Part shown: in pieces, positions 49,801 to 64,000 of the stretch
Layout of the letters: each line of letters begins with the position of its first letter
Numbering within the stretch: the stretch's first letter is position 1
Notes under the pieces: model-generated
The model's database searches: none
Told to the model about the DNA's origin: nothing
Seen by the model: the letters and a program-made list of their open reading frames with translations, nothing else
Program-made: the position numbers and the translations under genes
From: Trichinella spiralis
Taxonomy: Eukaryota > Nematoda > Enoplea > Trichinellida > Trichinellidae
Length of the DNA: 64,000 nt
Direction of reading: 5' to 3'
Assembly (NCBI GenBank): GCA_000181795.3
Contig: CM012955.1
Span: forward strand, 13,302,704-13,366,703

Positions 49801-50191
49801 TTTTACAAGCATGTGTAGAGAAAAAGAGATACGCTCTCACAAATGGGACGACGCGACGACTGGGTCGTGCTGTAAGTGAAAACCAGTTGCTTGTTAGGCG
49901 AAGCGAAATTTTTGTCCACCGTTTCGTCTGAATCACGCTGCACAGCACAGTCGCACAGCACACACGAGCACACAGGGGCGTTGTTTTTTGTTTTTAGAAT
50001 TATTATTCATGCATTTTTATTTCTATTGTAAATTATGAAAAATTATTATTATTATTATTATTCATATTCGTCGGTTGTCGTCTAGCCAAAAAAAAAAGAA
50101 ATGTAAGAATCTATTGATTTCCAATTGTGTATGACGAATGACTAATGACGATCGATTAGTAGTATTTTTGCATAATGATTTTTCGTTGAAG
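46805..50191. other. Long stretch upstream of the phosphatase exons
   Basis: About 3.4 kb, AT-rich, with patches of coding-like composition. A second candidate first exon is at 49811-49870 (MCREKEIRSHKWDDATTGSC, then GTAAGT), also in phase with the exon at 50192. The TAA/TTA repeat at about 50041-50062 lies in this stretch. No rhodanese-type domain, expected at this position in the family, could be found. Confidence 0.4.
48236..48445 (-). CDS. Possible small secreted peptide precursor
   Basis: A 69-codon open frame begins MDSHLFIYFTCYILASIAIL, a plausible signal peptide with cleavage near PTRCQ, and continues to a stop after DQMEEI. No dibasic sites or amidation motif are visible and no family is recognised. 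It lies alone in AT-rich DNA between the possible phosphatase exons, on the opposite strand. It may well be a chance open frame. Confidence 0.15.
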   Translation of the reverse strand: MDSHLFIYFTCYILASIAILIPTRCQYRIFISNGRLSTIISFNASGSQYRPLSNFMRSPACIVDQMEEI

Positions 50192-52513
50192 GCGGTCTGA
50201 TAAAATCCGTTGGTCCAGACCATATTATCCGAACATTCGAACACAACGATGACAGCATGACCGGTGGACAAGAGCAAAATTGCAAATCCAACGCCCAAGA
50301 CGTCGTCGGACCATCGTGGACAACTCTTTCGAGCTTTTCACAGCCCTGCTTGTCGCAAGCTTCGAACAGCGGACCGACCAAAATATTGCCCTTTTTGTAT
50401 TTGGGTAGTCAGAAGGACGCGATGGATGAACAACTGCTCAAAGTGAGTAAAATTTAAATTTGCCACTTTTTTTTAAAAAAAACAACAACAAACTTATCCC
50501 ATTTCATCTTTGGTGCAGAAATACGGTATTAATTACGTTTTGAATATCAGCGTTGCAAGTCCCAAACCTGAATTTCTCCAAGAAGAGAACTTTCTCCGCA
50601 TTCCGGTCAACGATTCTTACAACGACAAACTGCTTCCATACTTTGACCAGACGTTTCGTTTTGTCGGTAAGTGCAACAACAACAACAACGACAACTTGTG
50701 CTTTTCGTCGTTTTGCAAATGCAAATTTTCTTTCCAAAACAAACAGACCTCTTTCTTCAACAATTATTCTCTCTTTTTTTTCCCTCTTCTGGATCATTTT
50801 CGATTACATCTATTTCTGTCTGTTTGTCTGGATTAGTGCCAAATTTACCACCGACTATTTGCATCCCATTTGCCCACTTTACTCATATTAAAATTCATTA
50901 TTTCGTGTATTGTGTTTTTTTTATTTATTTTCGTTATTCCAGACAAAGTTCGAGAAACGAACGCGAACGTCTTGGTCCACTGTTTGGCCGGCATATCGCG
51001 CAGTCCGACTTTGGCTATCGCGTGCGTGATGCGCTATTTGCACATGACATCCGAAGAAGCTTACAAGTAAGTATGAATTGGTTTTTGATTTCAAATTTAT
51101 TGGGACCTAGTTATTCGATTATTCTGCAATTCGATTCGAAAATTGTTTCTACAAACCAGCAGCAACAACAACAACCACGTCGAATCGACGATGATTTGAT
51201 GCCGTTTTGATTTCTATTTATTCAATTTTATTTATCAGCGTGTTCGATTTTCGCCGATCAATCAACCGTTCACAATCATCTGTTGCAGATATGTGAAGGA
51301 TAAGCGTCCGTCCATATCGCCCAATTTCAATTTTCTCGGCCAGTTGTTGGAATTCGAACGTCGGCTGAAAAATATTCATCCCAACCCAACAGACTTGCCG
51401 TGCAACAAAGATCACTCGCTCCAGGCCCAGATCGACGAGAAAATTGCCGACTTGCCCAACCGTACGGACAGTCGGTCCAAAACGCCACCGAAGCAGACAA
51501 CTGGCATTCCACTGTGCTCGGACACCGCGTTCCGCACTGTCAAGCGACCGGTGTCGTTTTTGACCGGCAAACTGACCGCCGGCGGCAGTGGTAAGTACTA
51601 CTGGCTTGCACAGTTGGTACAGGCTTGGTTCAATTTTGCAATTTTTCAAGATTCACCCACAACGCCAGCCAACAGCCCGACGACGGTCGCCGCTCCACAA
51701 CTCAGTCGGGCCAATTTGGCACTGGGAAGCCTGGGCGCGCGCAGAAAGCCTCAACCAACCGAACTGCCTTCACCGAGCACGGAATTGTCCAAGTTGAGCT
51801 TCGGCTCGCCGGCGAAAGGGGTCCGTCATCAGTCGCAGAACAGCGTCGCCAACCCGTCCTTTTTCTCCAAAGCACGTCTCCACTTCGGTCGTGGTGAATT
51901 GCCGTCGTTCGCCTCGACGAGGCAGTCGTGCGACACGCCCGTGCGCAGATGCTTCCGGTCGAAACAGTCGTCGCAGGCGAACAAGGCGGATCTTTTGTGC
52001 GCCGAAAATCCCATGTTCCCCGACGACGACGACCGCTGTTCGCCTCACTCGCAGCAGTACGGTAGCAGTGGAGTACCTGCTTTTCAAAACACGGATACTG
52101 TAGTGGTGGAGAAACGGACTTCGGCGTCGAACGCGGCCGCCGAGACGTGGCTTTTCGGCACTTTTAGCACCCGAATGCGACAGTTGATGCGCAAACGGGC
52201 CTCTTGGCCGCGCACGGTCTCGTCGACCGTTCGTTCACCGCAGACGCAGAGCAAATCGACCGCTGTGCTGTTCGGTAAAGCGTCGAACATTTCCACTGGC
52301 GGTGGAGTATCCGTTCAGTTGGCATGCTGTTCGGCGGACCTGCAACAGCCCGACCACGTGCTTCTCAGACATTCTTGTCACAGCGATACGTCGCTGTCGC
52401 TTGCACTGGACCACCGTTCGACCACATCTTCGGACTGTAGTAGTAGACTGTTTGCGGATTCGAAACGAGACAGCCGTGGCTCGTCGTCGAGCTTAGAAAT
52501 TGCTGTTATCTAG
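50192..52513 (+). CDS. DUSP8/DUSP16 (VHP-1)-type MAP kinase phosphatase, 5-prime end missing
   Basis: Certain exons: 50192-50442, 50519-50666, 50943-51066, 51289-51590 and 51651-52513. The dual-specificity phosphatase domain is complete: NSGPTKILPFLYLGSQKDAM, YGINYVLNISVASPKPEF, catalytic VHCLAGISRSPTLAIACVMR (the HCxxxxxR loop), then KDKRPSISPNFNFLGQLLEF, which is wording specific to DUSP8/16 and nematode VHP-1. These enzymes dephosphorylate JNK and p38 MAP kinases. A long, Ser/Pro-rich, disordered tail follows and ends SSLEIAVI, similar to the family's C-terminal ending. The region just before the domain (GGLIKSVGP, SQPCLSQASN) also matches. An N-terminal rhodanese/CH2 domain, normal for this family, was not found. 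The true start is probably at 49811 or 46709. Confidence 0.9.
51591..51650 (+). other. Stop-free 60-bp intron in the phosphatase gene
   Basis: GTAAGT to TTTCAAG, exactly 60 bp and open in the coding frame, so retention would insert 20 residues (starting KYYWLAQ) without frameshift. Splicing restores GGSDSPTTPANSP. Confidence 0.6.
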
Positions 52514-52616
52514 AGAACTAGATGCAACTCCAACCAATTAATTAATCGAGCAATCAGTGATCGATTCCGGACGGCACTGTTTTATTTTCACTTTCTCTTT
52601 TCTTTTCTGTTCTTTC

Positions 52617-52621
<5 letters not shown>

Positions 52622-52647
<26 letters not shown>
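52622..52647. repeat. TA microsatellite
   Basis: About 13 TA units downstream of the phosphatase gene. Confidence 0.85.
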
Positions 52648-52649
<2 letters not shown>

Positions 52650-53312
52650 CTCTCGAAATGCACACACAACATGCACACACACACATAGTTGAATTTCACG
52701 AATGCAGAAAACAACCCAGACTTTATTTAAGAAGAAGCCTTTCTCAGGGTTTTTGTTTGCATTATAACGAATCAATCTATCTCGTTTGCTGCTTTTTCAT
52801 TTCAATTTCCAAACTGTATGATGGACTAAAAATCACTGCTGAACTGAGAGCTTTATGAATAAAATAAAAAACAAAATTACTACAACAAAAGCATAATATG
52901 ACAATTAATTTAAGAAAAAGAAAAAAAAATTAGGAGCAGCATCTGTTTTTATTTAGATCGTCCGATCGACTAACTAACTGATTGTTCGTTTGTTAGTTAG
53001 TTGAACAAAGAATAAAAATTTCAAAATTTATTTCAATCAATCGATAAATTCCATCAAGAAATGATCAAGTGGCAGCTGTTTGCCTGAAAGCATCATAATT
53101 AAAATAGCAACGTCGATTTGCTTCAAGAAAAGTTTTTTTCAAAAGAAAAAAAGTATCAAACAATTTTAACAAACAAAATCTACTCCAACAGCAGCAGATG
53201 AAGCATAAAAATTTTTGACGGAATCGTGATTTAAATTTAAAAAAATAATAAAACAACAATCTCCTAGATGGGCAGATAAAAAATGGATTAAAATAATGGA
53301 ACAGAACAAGGA

Positions 53313-53332
53313 GATAGATAGATAGATAGATA
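53313..53332. repeat. GATA tetranucleotide repeat
   Basis: Five tandem GATA units. Confidence 0.85.
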
Positions 53333-53523
53333 GCAACAGTAACAATATTTAACCTATTTATAGGCAAAAGTGACAATAAAAATAATGAGTCTTAATAATA
53401 AATAAATACAAATATATACATATATTGTTAAAAAGATGAATAAAAAATATTATTCGCTAAGGCATTGGCATAGATGTTCGACTGAGTAGAGTAAGTAAAA
53501 CAATAAAAAAAAACAAAGTGAGT

Positions 53524-57130
<3,607 letters not shown>

Positions 57131-58306
57131 CCTCGATGAGAAAAATGAAGCAGAACAGTTCCAAAGAATTAGGACAACCAAAAAACAGTTAAAAAATTAC
57201 AAATATATTCCATAACCGTTAAGGCTGCATATTGGATTATTTTGCTGGAAAATATACTAATATGTCCAATACAGGAAACTAATTCGATAAGCAATGCTTG
57301 CAATTCAGCATTTATGTTCTTAAAATATGCTAGACCATTATACAGTAATTCATATTTGGATGATCAAGTTTATATTACTCAAAATTGTTATCTGTAATTC
57401 ATAAGAAGCAGCATTTAATTTATTTGAAATAAATTATTTCATTTTAATTTTAATTACAATTAATAAAACTTTCGAATTATTTTTAAATTTTTAAAAATAT
57501 CTCAGCTCCTAATGAATTTATTCTTGAATGAATTTAGAGATGGAGTTTAGTAGTTAGATAACGAGCTTTCCAAAACAGTTCTTTTGCGGCTTACTTAATA
57601 TTATCTTGACAAATTAAAATTTTGCGCAGTTTTATTTTCTATTTATGATTTTCGAATTATGTACTTGCAAAAATTTTAATATTGCCTTTGAATTCTCAAG
57701 ATTAAGCAAAGTTTTACGACTGAGCTTGATAATTTATTTGACGCAAACAACACAGATTCTACATGTAGCAAATGGTAAGAAAAGACAATATAATTGAGGG
57801 AGAAATATCGTAATAGTTAACGACCATTAAGGATTAATATTACCTACAGTACAATTTTACACAGAGCATTTTGCATTGCTTTGACAAGTTTTCGTTAAAC
57901 TTTGTTTAGTTTGTTTAGATTGTCATTGTCAAGTTTCTGAAATCAACAGTTGTGCTATGCCGCGTTCCGAAATTTCAAAATATTGTTGCTGAATGAATGC
58001 ATGTCACAGTCATGTTATCTATCATTTGGCATATTTATGATGCTTCTTTAAATTCTTATAATTATTTGGTGTTGCTTTTTAGCATATTTATTGTTTTCAA
58101 TTTAATACACTTTAAGTACCCAAATTCTCAAAATATCATTCGTTTAAACTTAACCGGAGGTAGATTTAAATGCGGGACTCAATGTGAAATCGTAGGAAAG
58201 GAAAAAATACGTCTCATAATAGCTTATTCACTATTACAGTTAAATTTTTATTTTATTCATTATTCAATTTCACAGATATGAAAAGTCAAATGATAGATAA
58301 TAAATC
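57131..58306. other. Intergenic stretch between Src and SLC6 genes
   Basis: About 1.2 kb, AT-rich. A small GC-richer patch at 58150-58212 on the minus strand may be an alternative C-terminal exon of the SLC6 gene (ends FTLSPAFKSTSG). Otherwise no coding sequence is seen. Confidence 0.45.
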
Positions 58307-61133
58307 TTACGTTGGAAAATCAGTAACAAAATTACTTTTGCAGAAGTTCTTCTTTTCATTGATCTTTAAATTACAATTGTTCGCTGTGACGAGAAATACC
58401 GTGAAGAAATTTCTAAAATTACTCGTAAATTGCTTCATGAAGCTCTTAAACCAATTATATACCTGTTTTATAGAATTTCCCGGTGCTTTAAAAATATAAT
58501 ATATGATGTATGATGGTATGAAAATCATGGATGATAATGACATCAGTAAGCCAAGCGTCGATGCCCAATCAGGATAAAGTCTACCATCAGGATAAGTTAC
58601 AGGACTGTAGAAAATCACGACGTTGATGAACAAAGCCTGAAAATGTTGTTTTTAAATGTCAACGTCTGTTAATCATTAAAACAAAATTCACCAATATCCA
58701 CATTGGTGTCACATATTGCCAAGTTACTATCCAGAACTTTGAAATTTCAAAACCGAGCATTTCTTTGAAAATAGCTTTAAGTTTCTTTTTGCCTTTAAAC
58801 AAAAACATTATCAGTTTTAGAATTTTCAAAAGTATTTTTACCAAATCCCCAAGATATAGAAGTCATTTCGAAAAACGCGACAAAAAGCAAAGGAATTCCG
58901 CTCACTGCGCAGCTGTCGATTAAAGTTAGCCAATATTGTCCACTCTAAAATGAAATATGTTAACTTTGTGGTATTGAACAAAAAGAACTGTAACCTGTGA
59001 AACTAGAGGTATTCCGAGTATAAATTTTGTCAGACATAAAAAGAGGAGAATGATTTTCCTTTTTTTAAAAAATAATAGAGGAAATTGGTCGCTCAACCCT
59101 TCCATCACACCATTAACGACGCAAATCTTCAAGGAGAAAAAGTTTCATATATGGCAACAGTTTTATCTTTTATACCTCTAAAATTACCTGTGAATCTATG
59201 CCTAAAATGGCAATCATTAAAAAGAACAAAACACTCCAGAGTTGTGGTATGGGAAGGCGACTGACTGCTTCAGGATAAACTTGGAATATGAGCCCAACAC
59301 CAGATTGAACAACATCATTTAGTGGTACTTGAAGAGTCATTGACAGGTGTCCCAAAATTGAAAATACCGCAATCCCGGCAGTCATGCTGGTTCCAGCATT
59401 TATTAAGCACATGATGATAGAATCTCTAAAAGTATTAATGTTGTATTGCAATACAGGGGATGAATAACAACCTGTAAACATTGTGATTAAAGTTATTGTG
59501 ACTTCCAATAGCAACAAGACTTCCAAAGCCAATACCAGACGAGTAGAATACTTGAGTTCCGGCGTCACGCCACACCTAACCATAAATTGTTATTGTATTA
59601 ATAAATTACACTAAAAAATAGAAAATTAAACATTACTGTAATATCTGTTAATTTTGTTATATTTGGTGTTAGAAAAGCTTTCAAGCCCATTGATGCACCA
59701 GATAATGTGACTCCACGAATAAGTAATACAATCAGCAAGATATAAGGAGCGATGGCACAGAAATAAATCACCTAAATTATAAATAATGAAATATTTGATT
59801 AAAAAAAGAAAAGAGACCCTGAATTATTTTTAAAAAGATGGTGTTAAGAAGTGATATAAATAATAGAAAAGCAAACTTATTTAACTATGTTAAATCATAT
59901 TACAGAACAGTTGTTACAGTTTTTAATTATAATTTATTTATTTTTACAATAATATTTTATTCACAATGCATTTATTACATTATTATATATTTTAAGTACT
60001 AGTCTTAATAATTCATTGCAATTATAAATAATCTGCTTCAAAGTATCAATTATACATATTCTAAATTGTTGCAAATTTTTATTCTAAATTTTTTTTAGCT
60101 AACATATGCTTGAAATATTTCTGACATGCTGAACTTTACTTTCCGTGCTTCAGTAATTCCTTTCCAAAGAACAAAATAAGTCATTATCCATATTCCTGTT
60201 AGTATCAAAAGCAATTCCCACTGAATTATGCCAAAACTATCAATGCCATCACTGGTTTGAAGAACTCGATTGCTAAAACACAACTGCTTACAAAAAAGTA
60301 AAGAACAATATAATTATTTATAATTAAAATGAACATAAATGTAAAGATTCTATCACTTAGCTCGACTTACAACCAAAACTGTACAACAGGCGTTTCACGA
60401 TATCCAGCATTTGTAGCATTGTTAATGATAGATGATTCATTACTAAATTCAGCCATGTGACAGTGCTCATTGTTCCAATAATGATCACATCCTAACCAAG
60501 GCAGTGAAAAATTCATTGATGAGAACATGTAAAAAATTGCCCAGCCGGCAATGACACAATAGTAAATATTGCAAATGCACGACAGATAAATGCTTGCCAT
60601 TCCAACCCCTTTAAAGAATTGTTAAGTAGTATTCTTATGATGTTATAAAAAATTTTTTTTAATATTATACCTTTAAAAATTGGACATAGCTTCCAAATGC
60701 CAATTGATCCCTGTTGCAAATACTGCCCTAAACTTACTTCTGCCATAAATATAGGCAGTGCCAGACAAATCCAGGACGCAAAATATGGAATTAAAAATGC
60801 TCCTAAACATTATTTCATTGTAAAAATGATAGTTTTATAATTTATAAAGATTATAAAGATATATATAATTTTATAAAGTTAAAAGAGAATGATTTTCAAC
60901 TTGCCACCGCCGTGCTTAAAACACAAATAAGGAAAGCGCCACACATTTCCAAGACCAATTGCATATGCTATAAGTGTCATAAGGAAGTCGATGTTTTCTT
61001 TCCATTGTCTATCTTTAGCAGAGTTGGATGGAACTTCCGCTTTCATCTCAACTGGCGTATTTAATTCGGCAAGCTGCAAATTTTCCATGGGATCCGGTTC
61101 TAGGGTAGTTTCATTTTCTTTCGCAATCTTCAT
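58307..61133 (-). CDS. SLC6-family Na+/Cl--dependent neurotransmitter-type transporter
   Basis: Eleven phase-consistent exons from 61133-60905 to the last at 58636-58307. Twelve hydrophobic segments are visible. Family signatures: TM1 [20 protein letters not shown] with [30 protein letters not shown]; the large loop 2 with a Cys pair ([12 protein letters not shown]) and N-glycosylation sites NES and [64 protein letters not shown]; and [14 protein letters not shown]. This wording is nearest to GABA/taurine/betaine-type carriers (SLC6A1 group, nematode SNF proteins), but the substrate cannot be fixed. Such carriers co-import substrate with Na+ and Cl- at the plasma membrane. Intron 1 begins with GC (G-GCAAGT). 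The C-terminus is uncertain: the open frame runs to 58307, or splicing at GTATAT after NSIKQ could join 58212-58150. A TTTGAAG site sits one base before the ATG. Confidence 0.93.
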
Positions 61134-63109
61134 TCTTCAAACAATCAAATAATTTAAAAGTAAAAGTAACACTAATATAAATAATTTAATAATAAATATC
61201 TTGAAAATTCATTTGTGTTTTTTAAAGCAATTTACAGACTTCAAACAGTAAAGAAGGTTGGCAAAATAACGACTGATTGCCATTTCCTCTACAATGTGTC
61301 ATATTTGAATGTCATGAAGATGAGTGTAGTATATGATTCATTCTAAACTGACGTTCACCTAATTAATTCTATTGTTACAGTAATTGTTACAACTTATAAC
61401 TAATAAGGTTGAATATTTTGCATGATTTTTAAATATATGCTAAATATTACAAACATTTAGTAAAAATTATATATACAAGTGTATATATAACATACACATA
61501 TTTATGTGATTGTATATTTATTTATTTATATCTGCATATCTGTAGGGTTATTTAACTGGTAGAAGATGGAAATTTTTTCCGCATTTTTCTTCAAAATGTT
61601 ATCATGAGAAAATGATTTTAATTTTATATACAGGAAATTTGCTTTGAAATAAAGCAACATGAAATATTCCGTATATTCACTGTACAGATTATGTGTTTTA
61701 TTTATAAAACATAGCACAACACTGATGTAAAATTTTTTTATCAAAGTATATTTTAAAACACAATTTACTGGGATTTCATGAGTGCAAGTTTCGGATTCAG
61801 AACAGTAATAATATAAAGCAAGCATCATCTTTCACTGGTTGATTTTGAAAATTTACGACACATTGAAGACAATGTAGTGGAAATTCGGTCGTTATATTTC
61901 AAAATCAAAACCAATCGCAGATATTTCTTGCTTTTTGATATTTCCGTTCTGAATGTAGCATATTTTTATAAACTGTCAGTAATATGTATATTATTTGCAA
62001 CAATTTCATAAGAATTTAATATTTTATAAAGGGTTTAGAATTTATTTTTAAAAGAAAATTGCATTTTTGCAAACTAAATGGAAATACTTACCTTGTAACA
62101 AATTGTGGCAAAATCTACTGCTTGAACTTGCGAAAATAAACAATGCATTAACAGAGAGTGTCTTAATCAAATCATGTGATCACTGTTGTTGCAAATAAAA
62201 CATGCAATAGATTAGTTTTTATAAGATTACAGATAAAGCATGCGTAAAATTAAAGAATTTTAATATTTTTTTCAAATAAAATAAAACAAAATTACTGTAA
62301 GATTTTTTATAGATCAAAAAATTTAGGTATGAAATGAAAGTCTGTTGAACGATTCAGCGAACAATATTTTAATGTAGCATTTCATTGATAATTAAAATTA
62401 AAAATAGCTTAACTAGTTTTCAAATTCAAAAAAGAGAAAAAGCATGTGAATTTGATTATGTAATCCTTGTGATGCTGTGTCTGGTGCAACTTGGAAAAAG
62501 GCAAAATGGAATGCACTAGCCGTGTAACCAGATTTTATCTATTTTAATTACAGTTAGAGCAGAGAATTATATATTAATCAAATTATATTTCTGACAACTT
62601 AAATAACATAAATAGCACAGCAATCAAAAATAATTATTAAAAATATGCTGATGAACAGTTTATGAATAACTCAAAGGGTTTAAAAGTAAATTATAGTAAA
62701 TTTATTCTGCACATAAAATGATGCAAACGAAGAAGCATTTGCGCATCAAGTGCATACTTTGTCCTTGTCAAATGCAAAGTTCAAAGTTCTGAATAGAGAA
62801 AATAAGTAAATTATTCTGCTTGTCAATACAATAAGCTGTTTACCATATGATTCATATGATAGCTATGATATTAAATGCTGCTTTAACTGTTAAAACATGC
62901 AAGTTGAGTTTTTTATGCAATTTACATTGCAAACTGATTCAGATCCCAGTCTTGAAATGTGAAAATACCAGATTTAAAAAGCAATTTCTTTATTAAAAAT
63001 TTTTATTACTGTAGTTGTAAACAGTGTTCATATTTTGAATATAATACACGTTTACATCAAAGCAAGAATACATGGAGTCTGAACAAACATGGAATTCAAT
63101 TTCGGGTAT
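61134..63109. other. Gene-free AT-rich stretch
   Basis: About 2 kb upstream of the SLC6 gene with no coding region or motif that I can support. An open frame at 61526-61828 on the minus strand is low-complexity. Confidence 0.5.
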
Positions 63110-63444
63110 TCACATATGCAGTAAACGAAATGGAAAAACAAGAGGCTGCTCGTACGTTGTTTGTCTTTGAAATACAGATCCAATAGGCAGTGGAAATACT
63201 GGCAATCGTATTCTTTGTTGTGAATTTTTAAAAATTGGATAAGCATTTCGCTTAAAAATGCTGTCTATTCTTGCTTTGATGTTAGCTGAAATGCAATTAA
63301 ACAAACAATCGGCATAATTGTTCGAAAAAGTGGAATAAAATTTGAAATCTGCATCAAACCTTCTCCATTTTTTACAATTTGAAAAGAAACAACATGCGTG
63401 AAAAGTAAAAAAATCAGAAATAAATGAATAGTTGAAATGTGCAT
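63110..63444 (-). CDS. Possible small secreted protein
   Basis: Two phase-consistent exons, 63444-63360 and 63285-63110, with acceptor GCATTTCAG, predict 86 residues. The first 22 (MHISTIHLFLIFLLFTHVVS) look like a signal peptide. The rest is short, basic and Pro/Phe-rich, with a KR pair in IFKRNAYPIFKNS and a stretch RLPVFPLPIGSVF. It could be a neuropeptide-like or other secreted peptide, but there is no C-terminal amidation pattern (G-K/R-R) and no recognised family. The donor G-GTTTGA is acceptable for this genome. Confidence 0.35.
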
Positions 63445-64000
63445 GACCGCTGACAATGCTTGCAAAGTCTATGAATGGTGACTGTATTTTTCTCCTTATC
63501 AACATTTATTTCATTTGGCCAATTATAACTTTAGTCAATGGAGACGACGGATATCATCTCGACCTAGAAGTGGGCACTTCTGAATTTGACAACAATGCTA
63601 GCATTTCGATTATTGCATCTTTTCAATATTAATATCATTTTGGCCGCTTCAGCAAAAAGTAGCATACAAAATTATGTTAGCTTTTTCATTTTGATAAACA
63701 AAAAAGTTCAAAGTAAAAAATATTTTTCATTTACAAACAGACTACTTTTACTGCACGCGATGCTTCTGCAATTTGCAAATAATTTTCATTCATTAATTTA
63801 CAAAAGCTGTCAATTATTATTTAGCATTGCATATAAAATAAGTTGCAATGTTTGTGTCTGATTTTAGCTGGAAAAGCAGACAGCAAAAAAATGCATGTAC
63901 TAATAATTAGATGTTTCCGTTTTGCACAATTCAATTGACTCTCTTTTGACAATACTCATTTATCCTTCGTTGATTTTCTGTATTGCTTATAAAGTAGCAA
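63445..64000. other. Window end, no gene recognised
   Basis: AT-rich. A plus-strand open frame at 63586-63861 is Phe/Leu/Asn-rich with no splice partner or family match. Confidence 0.5.

Larger units (their letters stand above)
52514..53523. other. Convergent intergenic region with repeats
   Basis: About 1 kb between the phosphatase and Src stop codons. It contains a TA array at about 52622-52647, a CA-rich patch just after it and a GATA repeat at about 53313-53332. No gene is supported. Confidence 0.6.

Noticed and set aside
50062-50381. Overlapping minus-strand open frames opposite the first certain phosphatase exon.
   Set aside because: They are antisense shadows; the plus frame has clear family conservation.
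52554-52775. Minus-strand frame with an ILE/TYR repeat.
   Set aside because: Translation of the TA/CA microsatellite.

Overview
This is a eukaryotic nuclear window. It is AT-rich (roughly two thirds A+T by eye), and its genes are split by many short introns, mostly about 45-90 bp. There are no rRNA, tRNA, CRISPR or bacterial-type signals. The proteins are animal proteins. The Src kinase C-terminus ([16 protein letters not shown]) is close to the nematode SRC-1 tail, and several genes carry a splice-acceptor-like site just before the start codon with no coding exon upstream, as expected for spliced-leader trans-splicing. A nematode is the best guess; I cannot place it in a clade from sequence alone.

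Layout. 1-5.1 kb: no supportable gene. 5.1-9.3 kb: compact cluster of OPA3 (-), a C3orf33-like protein (+), mitochondrial ribosomal protein bS21m (+) and the V-ATPase assembly factor CCDC115/Vma22 (-). 9.8-13.05 kb: a small GC-rich candidate gene (-) and the atypical kinase RIOK3 (+). 14.8-15.4 kb: a four-helix claudin/PMP22-like membrane protein (-). 15.4-21.9 kb: repeats and low-complexity DNA. 21.9-23.7 kb: an SLC35D-type nucleotide-sugar transporter (-). 24.8-33.1 kb: a 25-exon DENND5-type Rab regulator with DENN, RUN, PLAT and RUN modules (-). 33.9-36.1 kb: an unresolved coding-like island. 36.4-39.1 kb: RRP36 (+) and the geranylgeranyltransferase-I beta subunit PGGT1B (-). 40.4-42.8 kb: an Ajuba/LIMD1-family triple-LIM protein (-). 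44.4-44.8 kb: a small unknown gene (-). 46.2-52.5 kb: a DUSP8/16 (VHP-1)-type MAP kinase phosphatase (+) with an unresolved 5-prime end. 53.5-57.1 kb: Src-family tyrosine kinase (-), one intron of which holds a CUB-like exon. 58.3-61.1 kb: SLC6 Na+/Cl- neurotransmitter-type transporter (-). 63.1-63.4 kb: a possible small secreted protein (-).

The genes are mostly conserved single-copy housekeeping and signalling genes with no obvious common pathway. Loose themes are mitochondria (OPA3, bS21m), membrane traffic and prenylation (DENND5, PGGT1B, CCDC115) and adhesion/kinase signalling (Src, Ajuba-type LIM protein, DUSP). Exon models were built by hand from conserved protein blocks and phase-consistent splice sites. 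I saw no clear candidate for a novel system. The best leads are the 34-36 kb island, the CUB-like exons inside the Src intron and the relaxed splice signals.
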